From Paenibacillus yonginensis (GTDB lineage: Bacteria; Bacillota; Bacilli; Paenibacillales; Paenibacillaceae): a stretch of DNA of 64,000 nucleotides. The translations under genes and the position numbers were made by a program. Of this stretch, positions 1 to 9,843 are shown piece by piece. The stretch is taken from contig NZ_CP014167.1 of assembly GCF_001685395.1 (NCBI RefSeq), positions 4,658,001-4,722,000 on the forward strand, read 5' to 3'. The notes under the pieces were generated by a model. That model ran no database searches, was not told the DNA's origin, and saw nothing but the letters and a program-made list of their open reading frames with translations. Within the stretch, counting starts at the first letter, position 1; every line of letters starts with the position of its first letter.

Positions 1-1458
1 GCTATGGAACTCCCCGTACGGGTTGCCGCTACAGCTTCCAACGGCCTTGAAGCACTGGAAAAACTCAAGTCCCAGCCCGCCGATATCCTGCTGACGGATA
101 TCCGCATGCCCAAGCTTGACGGACTGGAGCTGATCGAGCATAGCAAGCAGGCGAATCCAAGGCTGCTTGCTGTGCTGATTACCGGCTACAGCGACTTTGA
201 GTATGCCCGGAAAGCGGTCAACCTTCAGGCTTTTGATTACCTGCTGAAGCCCGTGGAGGAGCAGCAGCTGACGGAGGTTTTGCAGCGTCTGGTAGAGAAG
301 CTTGAGGAGCGGCAGCAAAGCGACCGCAGATTGTGGGAGGGGGCTGTGGAGCCCCGTTTCCTCGCCTCTATGGTATTTGGCGCTGACTTGTATGCCGGAG
401 ACAAATTTATGCTGCTGCTTGGCCGCCGGCCGTTTGCGCTTGCGGCTGCATGGACTGAAGCGCGTATCCGCACGGCCTTGGAGAAGGCTTATGATTCCGG
501 CAGCTTTTGGCTGCTGCCTGCGGCTCGGCCGGAGCAGTTCCTGCTGCTGGGAGACGAAGCTGACCTGAAAGCGGAAGGTTCCGCAGAGCTTTGGGCGGAA
601 CAGGTATCCGGCATTCTGGAGGCTGACGGTTTGCCGGCTGTGGTTCTGGCTGAACCGAGTCCTGCCGGGATTCTGTTGTTGAATACGATCTACGGCAAGC
701 TGGATCGTTTGATGCGGGAGCAGCTGACCGTATCGGGCACGTTCGCCGAAACGTCTTGCAGCTCAAAGGCGGAAGAGCATCTGCTGACCGGAGGAGAAGC
801 AGATAAGCTGACGGTCTATACTCAGCTTGCCGACCTGCTTGCGAACCGGCAGAAGGACAGATTTCTGCTGCTGCTCCGTCAGCAGCTGCCGAACTTGCAG
901 GGCGGACAGGTCCGGCTGGCGGAGCTTGAACGGTTTGTCCGATTCCTGGCGGATGCCTTCAGCGTTGCGCTGGAACGCGAGCGGCCGGAAGAGACGGAGG
1001 CCGATCCGGGGGAAGAAGTACGCAGGATGCTGGCAAGCGAAAGCCTGGAAGCCTTTGAGGACGAGCTTCTCGTTTGGGAGGCCGGCAAATTCGAGCTGCT
1101 GCTGGAGCCAAACCGCAAAAGCGGAGAAGAACTGTTCGCCCAGCTCGACGCCTACCTAAAGAGTCATCTGTATGCCCAGCTCACCATATCGGATGCAGCC
1201 AGTCATTTCTACGTAAGTCCATCCTATATCAGCCGGATCGTCAAGCGGTATTCAAACAGCACATTCGTGCATTATTACATGGATCTCAAAATGGCTGAGG
1301 CCCGGCGCCTGCTGGTGACCGGCCAGAATGCGAAAATCAAGGATGTGGCGGAATTGCTGGGATTTGAGGATCAGCATTATTTTTCAAAGGTGTTTAAGGA
1401 GTATTCGGGCTGCAGCCCTACGGAATACAAGGACAAAGGAACCTCCGCGGATTTGTAG
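1..1458 (+). CDS. AraC-family response regulator (YesN-like), 5' end outside window
   Basis: A two-component response regulator that would bind DNA when phosphorylated by a sensor kinase. The reading frame is open to base 1, so the N-terminus (first strand and acidic pocket of the receiver) is missing. The receiver shows the phospho-acceptor context LLTDIRMP and the later LLKPVEE lysine. A poorly conserved linker of about 250 residues follows, then a C-terminal pair of helix-turn-helix motifs of AraC type (ISDAASHFYVSPSYISRIVK and IKDVAELLGFEDQHYFSKVF). This receiver-linker-AraC layout is typical of Paenibacillus YesN proteins, which usually pair with YesM-type kinases and control sugar transport operons; the partner would lie upstream of the window. 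Family is certain, target unknown. Confidence 0.9.
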   Translation, partial: AMELPVRVAATASNGLEALEKLKSQPADILLTDIRMPKLDGLELIEHSKQANPRLLAVLITGYSDFEYARKAVNLQAFDYLLKPVEEQQLTEVLQRLVEKLEERQQSDRRLWEGAVEPRFLASMVFGADLYAGDKFMLLLGRRPFALAAAWTEARIRTALEKAYDSGSFWLLPAARPEQFLLLGDEADLKAEGSAELWAEQVSGILEADGLPAVVLAEPSPAGILLLNTIYGKLDRLMREQLTVSGTFAETSCSSKAEEHLLTGGEADKLTVYTQLADLLANRQKDRFLLLLRQQLPNLQGGQVRLAELERFVRFLADAFSVALERERPEETEADPGEEVRRMLASESLEAFEDELLVWEAGKFELLLEPNRKSGEELFAQLDAYLKSHLYAQLTISDAASHFYVSPSYISRIVKRYSNSTFVHYYMDLKMAEARRLLVTGQNAKIKDVAELLGFEDQHYFSKVFKEYSGCSPTEYKDKGTSADL

Positions 1459-1530
1459 GCATCCGTCTGCCAAGGTCTTCTTGCAACACGGGGCGGAGAC
1501 ATGAAGGATAGGTTAGGCATTGGTAGAAGG

Positions 1531-1596
1531 ACAGCAAAGGACAGCAAGAAACGGCAAGAGACGGCAAGAGACAGCAAGAGACAGCAAGAGACAGCC
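1531..1596. repeat. Decamer tandem repeat
   Basis: Six and a half copies of a 10-base unit of the form ACRGCAAGAG in exact register, running into the left arm of a terminator hairpin. Period 10 is not a multiple of 3 and no gene covers it. It may be slippage-prone spacer DNA. Confidence 0.8.
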
Positions 1597-1640
1597 AAAA
1601 GGCCCTTTCGGTTTGCATAAGCAGCCCGAAGGGCCTTTTG
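1597..1640. terminator. Bidirectional terminator hairpin
   Basis: Arms AAAAGGCCCTTTCGG and CCGAAGGGCCTTTT pair with one bulged base. The run of A on one side and T on the other lets it serve both the response regulator (+) and the convergent membrane-protein gene (-). Confidence 0.8.
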
Positions 1641-1664
1641 TTGCCTTGGCCATAAATGGATCGC

Positions 1665-2615
1665 TCAGACAGAGCCGTTGTCCTCTTCTTTTAGCTCGCT
1701 GCCGGAAGAAATCAGGGGAGCAGACGAAGAAGTACCGCCGTCCGTTCTTGCCAGCTCATAATGCCCGGCAAACGGGCGGGATCTCCGTGATCTGCCCTGA
1801 TTCCAGAAGCCGAGCGGGAAGATCAGGATCTGCAGAGCAAGCGCATAAGGCGCGGCGGCCAGCCCGGCGCTGTGTACGGCGAACAGGGCAGCGATGATAA
1901 GCGCCAGCAAGATCCGCAGTCCGCCGTTGCGAGAGGGTCTGCGGTTCACCAGCAGCACCTGCCCGAGCATAAGCAGCGAGAACAGACCGGAAACCGTTCG
2001 TGCTATCAGACAAGTGACAGTCCAGCCGTATTCATCGGTAGTATCAGGGGCAAGCATAGACAGATCCCGGGCAAGCCAGATGCCGAGTGCAATACCTGCG
2101 GAGAGCAGGACAAACGGCAGAGCCGGACGGATCAGCCGGATCAGGGAGCTGCCCCAGCCGGGCTGTTCGGCGTTGTGCAGCAGCGCTTCATATTCATCCG
2201 TGAGCTGTCCTGATTCACGGGTCATAACGCGAAGGATCGGCTCCAGCCGGGAGGAGTCTCTTCTTCTCATATAAACGCCGATCTGCTCCCGCAGGCCGGG
2301 CGAAACGTAAGGCGCAGCCTGACAAGCTAGCAGGCGGCCTGCCAGCTCCGTATCCTCTTCCGGCATGACGTCCAGGGAATGCGAAGAACCCGCATGCTCT
2401 TGGTTCAGCTTTCGTCTGATTTCATATTCAGCATCCGCGTACCGTTCGAGGCTCTCACGCAGCCTGTCCAGCCGGGTTTCGTCGCTTCGCCGCCAAATCC
2501 GCTGGGCCGCCACATACAACCAAGCGAACAAAATGATGGCGGCAAGCAGCACGGCGGCCCGCAGCGGGTAATGGTCAATCCAGTACAGTCCATCCGTAAG
2601 GAACACCAAGCTCAC
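1665..2615 (-). CDS. Hypothetical multi-pass membrane protein
   Basis: 316 residues, family not recognised. One N-terminal membrane segment (AAVLLAAIILFAWLYVA) is followed by a charged, probably helical region of about 130 residues rich in Arg/Glu, and then four or five hydrophobic segments from about residue 160 to 280. The C-terminal tail is hydrophilic and acidic. An AGGAG-like site sits just before the ATG. It is divergent from the YetF-like gene and convergent with the upstream response regulator. The architecture suggests an integral membrane protein with a cytosolic coiled region; no catalytic motif is visible. Confidence 0.7.
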   Translation of the reverse strand: MSLVFLTDGLYWIDHYPLRAAVLLAAIILFAWLYVAAQRIWRRSDETRLDRLRESLERYADAEYEIRRKLNQEHAGSSHSLDVMPEEDTELAGRLLACQAAPYVSPGLREQIGVYMRRRDSSRLEPILRVMTRESGQLTDEYEALLHNAEQPGWGSSLIRLIRPALPFVLLSAGIALGIWLARDLSMLAPDTTDEYGWTVTCLIARTVSGLFSLLMLGQVLLVNRRPSRNGGLRILLALIIAALFAVHSAGLAAAPYALALQILIFPLGFWNQGRSRRSRPFAGHYELARTDGGTSSSAPLISSGSELKEEDNGSV

Positions 2616-2737
2616 TCCTCTTGACCTCTAATATTTCCACTATTGCACAACAAAGCATACAAATTCAAGCCAAGCGGGTATATAAGTTACATATTTAAGA
2701 CAATCCCTGGTCTTGTCCAGATATGGAGGCGGCTGTT

Positions 2738-3448
2738 ATGGCGATCGGCGAAATTACATTAAAGCTAGTCATTGGTTTTGTGGGGCTGTGGGTGATGACG
2801 AGATGGCTAGGCAAAAAGGAGATTTCACAGCTGACCCCCTTTGACTTCATATCCTCCATCATGCTGAGCGAGCTGGTGGGCAATACTATCTACGACGAAG
2901 AAACCGGGATCATGAAGCTGCTGTATTCGCTGCTGCTGTGGGCACTGCTTTCCTTCCTGTTTGAAAAAGTAACCCAGCATTTCCGGAAATGGCGGCAGGT
3001 CATGGACGGCAGGCCATCCATTCTCATCCGGCACGGAAAAGTCGATTTGAAGGAAATGCGGCGCAATAGCGTGGACTTTGACCAGCTGCGGATGCTGCTG
3101 CGGCAGCAGAATGTTTTTTATATCGGAGACGTCGATTATGCCATCTTCGAAGCTGGCGGTACCTTGAGCGTCATGAAGAAATCCGGTTCAGAAACCGTAA
3201 CGCGCAGCGATTTGAACCTGCCTGACAAACCTGGAGAGCTTTCTTACAATTTAATTGAGGATGGAGAAATCGTTGAGGAGAATCTGGAACTGATCGGACG
3301 CACCAGGGAGTGGCTTGTGAAGCAGCTGGAGCAGCAGGGGTACAAGGAACTGGACGAAATCGCTTATGCCGAATGGCAGCGGAGCGGAGGGCTTTATGTG
3401 CTGGAATATAAAGAAGGCTCGCTGAAGCAGCCGGAGGGCGAACTTTAA
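2738..3448 (+). CDS. YetF/DUF421 family membrane protein
   Basis: An integral membrane protein of the DUF421 (YetF) family, common in sporulating Bacilli; some relatives (GerX-type YetF paralogues) act at spore germination, but the molecular role is not settled. Three N-terminal membrane helices carry the family signature (KEISQLTPFDFISSIMLSEL and GNTIY), followed by a soluble domain with the typical SILIRHGKVD segment and the LDxLRMLLRQQ motif. I place the start at the second ATG because GGAGG at 2725-2729 lies 8 bases before it, giving 236 residues; the ATG at 2723 would overlap that ribosome site. Confidence 0.85.
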   Translation: MAIGEITLKLVIGFVGLWVMTRWLGKKEISQLTPFDFISSIMLSELVGNTIYDEETGIMKLLYSLLLWALLSFLFEKVTQHFRKWRQVMDGRPSILIRHGKVDLKEMRRNSVDFDQLRMLLRQQNVFYIGDVDYAIFEAGGTLSVMKKSGSETVTRSDLNLPDKPGELSYNLIEDGEIVEENLELIGRTREWLVKQLEQQGYKELDEIAYAEWQRSGGLYVLEYKEGSLKQPEGEL

Positions 3449-3620
3449 CACGGGGAGCTTGGTCGAAACAAAATTTGAAAATTTGGTTTCGAAATGAAGT
3501 AAATTGATGGTAAAAATATTTTTAGCGAAATATAAACTTATCATTTCCTTTCGTGTTATAATCCTTATTGGAAATAAAGAGAACGTTTTGTACGGATTTG
3601 GAGGCGGAGGAGGACTTAGG

Positions 3621-4454
3621 TTGACTGCTGATGTAATTGAAATTTTCCTGATTGCCATCCTTGCGGGGGTGGTCGGATCCATTCTGGGCCTCGGGGGCGG
3701 CATTATCGTGACGCCTGCGCTGACGCTGCTGTTCGGTGTAGACATCAATCATGCCATCGGGGCCAGCATTATTTCCGTCATCGCCACGTCCAGCGGTTCG
3801 GCGGTTGCTTACATTCGCGACAAAATTACGAATTTGCGGGTAGGCATGTTTCTGGAGGTGGCCACGACGGTCGGGGCTATAACCGGTGCTTTTTTGGGGG
3901 CGCTTATCGCTCCGAAATTTTTGTACGTCATTTTTGCCCTGCTGCTGCTCTATTCGGCTTATGCGATGATCAAGAAGACAAACCAGGAAGTGCCGCAGAA
4001 CGTGCGTCAGCATCCGCTGGCAGTTAAACTCCAGCTGCAGGGAGAATATTATGACAAGGCCATGGGCCAGACGGTGGCTTATAACGTAGATCGCGTGCCG
4101 CAAGGCTTTGGCGTGATGTACGGGGCGGGAGTTATCTCCGGTCTGCTGGGCATTGGCAGTGGGAGCTTTAAGGTCATGGCGCTTGATGTGTTCATGAAAA
4201 TGCCGCTCAAGGTGTCCACAGCAACCAGCAACTTCATGATGGGCGTAACGGCTGCGGCCAGTGCGGTTATTTATTTGTTCAGAGGCGATATTAATCCCGT
4301 GATCTCGGCTCCGGTTGCTTTGGGCGTCCTGATCGGTGCTACGGTGGGATCGCGCCTGATGCAGCGCATGAAGAGCAAAACCATCCGCAAATTGTTTATT
4401 CCGGTCATGATTTATGTGGCGGCGCAAATGCTTTATACAGGCTGGAGGGGTTAA
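3621..4454 (+). CDS. TauE/SafE family sulfite/anion exporter
   Basis: A permease of the TauE/SafE (UPF0721) family, which moves sulfite, sulfoacetate or related organic anions across the membrane. About eight hydrophobic segments are visible, with the duplicated family motif GxxxGxGGGIIVTPAL near the N-terminus and a second GSGSFKVMALDVFMKMPLKV repeat in the second half. The frame is open further upstream, but a TTG at 3621 with GGAGGAGG 7-8 bases before it gives a 277-residue protein of normal family length. It ends 3 bases before a DUF1634 gene, a known partner in many genomes, so the two are probably one operon and one transport complex. Confidence 0.88.
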   Translation: MTADVIEIFLIAILAGVVGSILGLGGGIIVTPALTLLFGVDINHAIGASIISVIATSSGSAVAYIRDKITNLRVGMFLEVATTVGAITGAFLGALIAPKFLYVIFALLLLYSAYAMIKKTNQEVPQNVRQHPLAVKLQLQGEYYDKAMGQTVAYNVDRVPQGFGVMYGAGVISGLLGIGSGSFKVMALDVFMKMPLKVSTATSNFMMGVTAAASAVIYLFRGDINPVISAPVALGVLIGATVGSRLMQRMKSKTIRKLFIPVMIYVAAQMLYTGWRG

Positions 4455-4457
4455 GCG

Positions 4458-4856
4458 ATGGATGGGTCCAAAGTAAAAACAGAAGCCGCAGCTGCGCAGA
4501 ACACCAGCCGGATCGCCGCTGTTGAGCTTGCGGTCAGCAAAATGCTGCGCATCGGTATTTATGTCGCTGCAGCAGTTATCATTATTGGCCTGCTCTGGCT
4601 GCTGATTACCGGAGAGGGCGGTTATCCCAAGGATACGTACCCGACCAGCTTTATGGGCATTATTAACGGCGTTGCGGATTGGAAACCTGTAGCGGTAATA
4701 GAGGCTGGTCTGCTGCTGCTGATTCTGACGCCGGTGCTGCGCGTGTTCGTCTCCCTCTTTGTGTTCCTTCAGGAAAAAGACTACCGCTTTGTCGCCATAA
4801 CGGCGCTGGTGCTGGTAATTCTGATTATCAGCTTTGCGCTGGGCAAAGCCGGCTGA
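4458..4856 (+). CDS. DUF1634 domain membrane protein
   Basis: A 132-residue protein with three membrane segments (IGIYVAAAVIIIGLLWLLI, VIEAGLLLLILTPVLRVFVSL, FVAITALVLVILIISFALG) and the DUF1634 signature around LLLLILTPVLRVFVS. In many bacteria and archaea DUF1634 genes directly follow TauE/SafE permeases, as here with a 3-base gap, which suggests an accessory subunit. Its exact function is not established. Confidence 0.85.
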   Translation: MDGSKVKTEAAAAQNTSRIAAVELAVSKMLRIGIYVAAAVIIIGLLWLLITGEGGYPKDTYPTSFMGIINGVADWKPVAVIEAGLLLLILTPVLRVFVSLFVFLQEKDYRFVAITALVLVILIISFALGKAG

Positions 4857-4935
4857 GAAGAAGGCCGAGACAAGCAGAGCCAGACGCTCATGAGTGGCGG
4901 ACACCAAATACGGAGCGCTGCTCCATAAGCGAAGA

Positions 4936-4970
4936 AAGCAGGAGTCTTGGACTATCTGCTTTTTTCTTTT
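4936..4970 (+). terminator. Rho-independent terminator
   Basis: Imperfect hairpin AGCAGGAGTC / GACTATCTGCT followed by a T-rich run, closing the TauE-DUF1634 operon. Confidence 0.7.
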
Positions 4971-5107
4971 TCATGAAAGGAAGTTCCGCCCCCGACAGAA
5001 ACTTGTGTTTGAGACTAGAGTGTGTTCATAATTATGGGTAAATTAGGGTAGTGGAATAGTACAAGCGGCTGCAGGCGCATAAGCCGGGCCGAGGAAGAGG
5101 GATAAGA

Positions 5108-5746
5108 ATGAAAATCGCTATATTTGGTGCTACGGGCACAATAGGGAGCCGGATCTTGAAAGAAGCTTTACGCCGCGAGCATGAGGTGACGATGGTCGTC
5201 AGGGACCCGTCCAAGCTGGCTGAAGCCACGCCGAACGAACGGCTGCATGTGAAGAGAGGGGACTTGCTGATGCCGCAGTCGGTAGCGGAAGCCGCTGCCG
5301 GTCATGAGGTGGTGATCAGCGCTTACGGTCCGCGTTTTGGGGCGGAGGACGAGCTGCTGGAGGTAGCGCGTTCCCTGGTCGAAGGGGTGAAGAAAGCCCA
5401 TGTCCACCGGCTGTTGGTGGTCGGCGGAGCGGGAAGCCTTGAGGCCTCGCCGGGCGTTCTGCTGATGGATACGCCGGCTTTCCCGGAGGAGATTAAACCG
5501 CTGGCCAGAGCCCACGCGAAAGCGTTGGAAATCTATCAGGCTTCGGATATCGATTGGACCTATTTGAGTCCGCCGGCAGCGATCGAGCCGGGAGACCGGA
5601 CGGGCATGTTCCGGATCGGCACAACCCGCGTGATTCTGGACGAGCTGGACAACAGCCGGATTTCGGCGGAGGATTATGCGGTTGCCCTGCTGGATGAAAT
5701 TGAGGATGCCCAGTTTATCCGGGAGCGGTTCACGGTCGCTTATTAG
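5108..5746 (+). CDS. NAD(P)-binding SDR, NmrA-like reductase
   Basis: A 212-residue atypical short-chain dehydrogenase of the NAD(P)H-binding (NmrA/YwnB) group. The N-terminal Rossmann motif is GATGTIGS at residues 7-14, followed by MVVRDPSKL and the central SAYGPRFG and VGGAGSL segments. It lacks the classical YxxxK pair, as is usual for this group, whose members act as quinone or flavin reductases or redox sensors. GAGGAAGAGGG precedes the ATG. The gene lies just upstream of nnr, another enzyme of nicotinamide-nucleotide maintenance, and 65 bases separate them. Confidence 0.85.
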   Translation: MKIAIFGATGTIGSRILKEALRREHEVTMVVRDPSKLAEATPNERLHVKRGDLLMPQSVAEAAAGHEVVISAYGPRFGAEDELLEVARSLVEGVKKAHVHRLLVVGGAGSLEASPGVLLMDTPAFPEEIKPLARAHAKALEIYQASDIDWTYLSPPAAIEPGDRTGMFRIGTTRVILDELDNSRISAEDYAVALLDEIEDAQFIRERFTVAY

Positions 5747-5811
5747 GCAGCTGCAGCTGGAGAGTTCCAGCATCAAAGGGAATGAAAGGAATAAAGGTTG
5801 GGGGAATCGCC

Positions 5812-7464
5812 ATGCGGATTGTAAGCAGGGAACAAATGCGGGCGCTCGACAAGGCCGCGATCGAAGGTTTGGGCATTCCGGCGCTCGTACTAATGGAAAA
5901 TGCCGGGCGGGCGATCGCGGAGGAAGTGATCGCTTTCTGCCGGAAGCGGGGAAGCTCCGCAGCGGCAGGGAACGATGAGCCGGCAGGGGGGTGGACCGCT
6001 GCCGGCGGATACGGTTCGCCCGTGATCAGAGCCCAAAGACGGCTGGGGGGCGGCGATGCCGCAGTTAGGCCGGAAAGGTGGCTGATCCTGGCCGGGAAAG
6101 GTAATAACGGCGGAGACGGGATTGTCTGCGCCCGGCATTTAAGGGCCGCCGGGATTGAAGCGGACCTGCTGTACGCCGACGAGCCGCAGCGGCTTTCGGG
6201 CGAGGCGGCGGTGCAGCACGGCATTGCCGAAAGGCTGAACCTGCCTTTCGAAGTTTATGAGCCGGGGCGGACGGATTTCACGTCCTATACCGGCATCGTG
6301 GATGCGCTGCTCGGTACCGGGAGCAGCGGGGCGCCGCGCGGACGGTATGCGGCGCTGATCGGGGAAGCGGCCGGAAGCGGCCTGCCCGTGGTGGCGGCGG
6401 ATATCCCGAGCGGAATCGACAGCGATTCCGGCGAGGTTCCCGGCGCGTGCATCCGGGCGGACGTGACGGTCGCGCTGGGGTATTTGAAGGCCGGATTAAC
6501 GCAGTATCCGGCCGCCGGGTACGCCGGCGAGGTGGTTGTCCGGGATATCGGCATCCCGGACGAGCTGGCCGAGCAGGCGGGCGGGGACGCTTTCCTGCTG
6601 ACGGAAAGCGTGCTGCGCAGCAGGCTGGGTGCCGATCCGGCGGGAGCAAGGCATAGGCAGCCGGATGCGCACAAGGGCAGCTACGGCCATGTGCTGCTGG
6701 CCGGAGGAAGCATGGCCATGACCGGCGCGTGTCTGCTCGCCGGGCGGGCCGCTTTGCGCGGCGGCTGCGGCCTCGCGACCTGGGCGCTGCCTGAAGGCAC
6801 GCTGCCGTATGTGCTCGGGGCCGTGCCCGAGCTGATGCTGGCCCCGGTCGGCCAGGGCGGCGACCGGCATTGGAGCGCGCCTGCAGCCGCCGATGTGCTG
6901 CGGCTGCTGCAGACGCGTGACGTGCTTGCCGCCGGACCTGGTCTGGGCCGGTTCGCCGGCGACACGGACTGGCTCCGCGCCTTATGGGAAGGCGCGGACA
7001 AGCCGCTTGTCCTCGACGCGGACGCGCTGAACATCCTGGCGGCGGCGGACGGCCTCCATGCCTGGCCGCGCCGGGATGCGCCGACGATCCTGACGCCGCA
7101 TCCCGGCGAAATGGCCCGCCTCGCCGGCATGCCCACGGCCGAGGTCCAGCGGGACCGCCTCGGCCTGGCCCGCCGCTTCGCGGCCGAGCACGGGGTCACC
7201 CTCGTGCTCAAAGGCGCCCGCACCGTCGTCGCGGCGGCGGACGGCCGCGTCTTCGTCAACGCGACCGGCAATCCCGGCATGGCGACCGGCGGCACGGGCG
7301 ACGTGCTCACCGGCCTCATCGCCAGCCTGCTCGCCCAAGGACACGATGACGTCGCGGCGGCCTGCCTCGGCGTCTACCTGCACGGCGCCGCCGGGGACAA
7401 GGCGGCTGCCGCGCGCGGCAGCGCAGCTTCGCTGCTGGCCGGCGACCTGATCGACGCGCTGTGA
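5812..7464 (+). CDS. nnr: Bifunctional NAD(P)HX epimerase / ADP-dependent dehydratase
   Basis: Repairs hydrated NADH and NADPH: the N-terminal YjeF_N domain epimerises R- and S-NAD(P)HX, and the C-terminal ribokinase-like domain dehydrates S-NAD(P)HX using ADP. Visible marks are MRALDKAAIEGLGIPALVLMENAG at the start (read here as two adjoining stretches), GKGNNGGDG in the epimerase domain, SGIDSDSG, and NPGMATGGTGDVLTG in the dehydratase. The ATG at 5812 has GGGGGAA 6 bases upstream and gives 550 residues; an ATG at 5782 has no good ribosome site. A Gly/Ala-rich insertion of about 40 residues sits between the first helix and the GKGNNGGDG loop. GC content is very high in the 3' half. Confidence 0.93.
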   Translation: MRIVSREQMRALDKAAIEGLGIPALVLMENAGRAIAEEVIAFCRKRGSSAAAGNDEPAGGWTAAGGYGSPVIRAQRRLGGGDAAVRPERWLILAGKGNNGGDGIVCARHLRAAGIEADLLYADEPQRLSGEAAVQHGIAERLNLPFEVYEPGRTDFTSYTGIVDALLGTGSSGAPRGRYAALIGEAAGSGLPVVAADIPSGIDSDSGEVPGACIRADVTVALGYLKAGLTQYPAAGYAGEVVVRDIGIPDELAEQAGGDAFLLTESVLRSRLGADPAGARHRQPDAHKGSYGHVLLAGGSMAMTGACLLAGRAALRGGCGLATWALPEGTLPYVLGAVPELMLAPVGQGGDRHWSAPAAADVLRLLQTRDVLAAGPGLGRFAGDTDWLRALWEGADKPLVLDADALNILAAADGLHAWPRRDAPTILTPHPGEMARLAGMPTAEVQRDRLGLARRFAAEHGVTLVLKGARTVVAAADGRVFVNATGNPGMATGGTGDVLTGLIASLLAQGHDDVAAACLGVYLHGAAGDKAAAARGSAASLLAGDLIDAL

Positions 7465-7659
7465 CCCGCCGCGATGTGCTGTGGCGCGTTGTGACTGACC
7501 GAGTGCCACAGGAATAAAATCACTGCATTCTGGCCATGTTGGGGATAGAATTGGATCTGCCGTCGGCTATCTGCAACTTCCCCATTGACGGAAACGGCGG
7601 TTAGCGGTAAATTAGGCTATATTGAGGTTGTTTGTGTTTCCTATTTATGAACATCGAAT

Positions 7660-7922
7660 CAGCTGTGACCAAGCCATGAGTGTTAAACCCGGGTCGTTCA
7701 GAGAATAAGCCAGTTATTGCTGAGAGGCTTTACGACACGATTAATTCTCCCTACTTGCGAGCTGCGCCTGCTGCTTGTGCGGCCTGTGCGCCGGTTCATC
7801 CCCGTTATCGGATTTTGAGAAAATGCCTTTGCTGTTAACCGGTGGCCGATTAAGGGCCGGGCATTTGAATTAGGGTGGTACCACGAACGCATTCGTCCCT
7901 AGGGAGATGCGTTCTTTTTTAT
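7660..7922 (+). promoter_or_regulatory. T-box riboswitch, proline type
   Basis: Leader that senses uncharged tRNA-Pro and controls proS. The conserved T-box AGGGTGGTACCACG is at 7872-7885. It is followed by the terminator hairpin GAACGCAT / ATGCGTTC and a T run. Upstream, Stem I shows the CAGAGAA bulge near 7698 and the GCC ... TTGCTGAGAGGC loop region. A CCT (Pro) triplet followed by A at 7750-7752 is in the expected specifier position; that reading is inference. Confidence 0.93.
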
Positions 7923-7944
7923 TTTCAGAAGGAGGAATTCAGAG

Positions 7945-9645
7945 ATGAGACAAGACAAATTATTGGTCCCTACGCTAAGGGAAGCGCCAGGGGACGCGGA
8001 GGCGAACAGCCATAAGCTGCTGCTTCGCGGCGGTTACATCCGCCAGCTGGCGGCGGGGGTTTATACGTATTTGCCGCTCGGCTGGAGAGTGCTGAGAAAG
8101 GTATCCAATATCGTACGCGAGGAAATGGACCGCACAGGCGCCCAGGAGCTGCTGATGCCTGCGATGCAGCCTGCCGAGCTCTGGCAGGAGTCTGGCCGCT
8201 ACCATGTATACGGCCCTGAGCTGATCCGCCTGAAGGACCGCAACGACCGTGAATTTGCCCTTGGACCTACCCATGAGGAAGTCATTACGACCCTGGTTCG
8301 CAATGAGGTTACCTCCTACCGCAAGCTGCCTATGAATCTGTACCAGATTCAGACGAAATACCGCGACGAACGCCGTCCGCGTTTCGGCCTGCTGCGCGGC
8401 CGGGAGTTTATGATGAAGGATGCTTATTCCTTCGACGTGAACTGGGAAGGACTGGACAAGGTTTATAAAGAGATGTATAACGCCTACAGCCGGATCTTTA
8501 CCCGTGTTGGCCTGGATTTCCGCGCGGTGGAAGCAAATGCCGGTTCCATCGGCGGCGAAGGCGAGAACCACGAGTTCATGGCGCTAGCCGACATCGGCGA
8601 AGATACCATCGTAAGCTGCACAGCCTGCGATTATGCGGCGAACCTGGAGAAAGCCGAAGCGGGCTTTACGGAGGTTCCGCGCAGGGATGAAGGAGCGCCT
8701 GCCTTTGAAAGAATCCACACACCGGGCTCCGCTTCCATCGCCCAGCTGTCTGAGGCTTTGGGCGTACCTGCGAATCAGCTGGTGAAGACGATGATCTATG
8801 TAGCCGATGGCAAAATCGCAGCCGTATTGATCCGCGGCGATCATGAAGTTAATGAGCTGAAGCTGCAGGAGGTGCTGGGCTTTGAAGACATCCGTCCGGC
8901 TGAAAGCGAAGAAGTGGCGGCGGCCGGCTTTGTTCCCGGTTTTGCCAGCCCTGTGGGCCTTGATGTGACGGTGATCGCAGATCGTGAAGTCATGAACGTG
9001 GCCAGCTGGATCGTGGGTGCCAACGAGAAGGACTACCATTTGAAACATGTCATTCCAGGACGTGATGTGAAGATCACGAAGGTAGCTGATGTCCGCAATG
9101 CGACCGAAGGCGATGTTTGTCCTCGCTGCGGCAAGCCGCTTCAATTCCACAGAGGCATCGAAGTCGGTCACGTCTTCAAGCTGGGCACCAAATACAGCCA
9201 GGCGCTGGGCGCTACCTTCCTCGATCAGGAAGGCAAATCGCAGACGATGATTATGGGCTGCTACGGTATCGGCATTTCCCGGATTCTGTCCGCCATTACC
9301 GAACAGCGTTCGGACGGCGGCAGCATGGTCTGGCCGGTCAGCATTGCGCCGTTCCATGTTCACCTTATTCAAATTGCGGCGAAGGATGAAGCGCAGCGCC
9401 AGCTGGCTGAACAGCTTTACGAGCAGCTCCAGGCCGCAGGCATCGAAGTGCTGTATGATGACCGTGACGAACGTGCGGGCGTGAAGTTTAAAGATGCCGA
9501 TCTGATGGGCATGCCAATCCGTGTAACGGTCGGCAAACAGGCCGGTGAAGGTCTGGTTGAGTTCAAGAACCGCGCCGAGGACCGGAATGAGGTTTATACG
9601 GCCGAGCAGGTGATGGCTGAGGTTCTGCGTTTCGTTAAGCCTTAA
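7945..9645 (+). CDS. proS: Prolyl-tRNA synthetase, bacterial type with editing domain
   Basis: Charges tRNA-Pro with proline. The 566-residue length and order (class II catalytic core, YbaK-like editing insertion at about residues 225-385, anticodon-binding C-terminus) fit bacterial-type ProS. Motif 2 is seen as [17 protein letters not shown], motif 3 as GCYGIGISR. The insertion contains [34 protein letters not shown] precedes the ATG, and expression is controlled by the T-box leader directly upstream. Confidence 0.97.
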   Translation: MRQDKLLVPTLREAPGDAEANSHKLLLRGGYIRQLAAGVYTYLPLGWRVLRKVSNIVREEMDRTGAQELLMPAMQPAELWQESGRYHVYGPELIRLKDRNDREFALGPTHEEVITTLVRNEVTSYRKLPMNLYQIQTKYRDERRPRFGLLRGREFMMKDAYSFDVNWEGLDKVYKEMYNAYSRIFTRVGLDFRAVEANAGSIGGEGENHEFMALADIGEDTIVSCTACDYAANLEKAEAGFTEVPRRDEGAPAFERIHTPGSASIAQLSEALGVPANQLVKTMIYVADGKIAAVLIRGDHEVNELKLQEVLGFEDIRPAESEEVAAAGFVPGFASPVGLDVTVIADREVMNVASWIVGANEKDYHLKHVIPGRDVKITKVADVRNATEGDVCPRCGKPLQFHRGIEVGHVFKLGTKYSQALGATFLDQEGKSQTMIMGCYGIGISRILSAITEQRSDGGSMVWPVSIAPFHVHLIQIAAKDEAQRQLAEQLYEQLQAAGIEVLYDDRDERAGVKFKDADLMGMPIRVTVGKQAGEGLVEFKNRAEDRNEVYTAEQVMAEVLRFVKP

Positions 9646-9716
9646 CGCAGACTTAAAGTCAGCTCCTGTTCCTGGACCTCAGACAATGTTTAATGAGATT
9701 AATTAAATCAAGGACA

Positions 9717-9757
9717 AGAAGACCCTGAGGGAGAATGCCTCAGGGTCTTCTTTCTCT
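9717..9757 (+). terminator. Rho-independent terminator of proS
   Basis: GAAGACCCTGAGG pairs with CCTCAGGGTCTTC, followed by a T/C-rich run. Confidence 0.85.
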
Positions 9758-9843
9758 TTCTTTGGATTGGAGACACCCGGTTCAGCTGAGAAAGAGACGG
9801 TTTTGCCGGCCTTCTCTTTCGTTAAGCGGCGGCGGCCCTTCCG

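Noticed and set aside
3522..4907. 461-codon minus-strand gene
   Set aside because: Exact shadow of the TauE/SafE and DUF1634 genes, His/Gln/Asn-rich and without a start signal.
6980..7464. Horizontally acquired GC-rich block in nnr
   Set aside because: Excess GC is mostly at third codon positions within an intact conserved domain; no boundaries or mobile genes.
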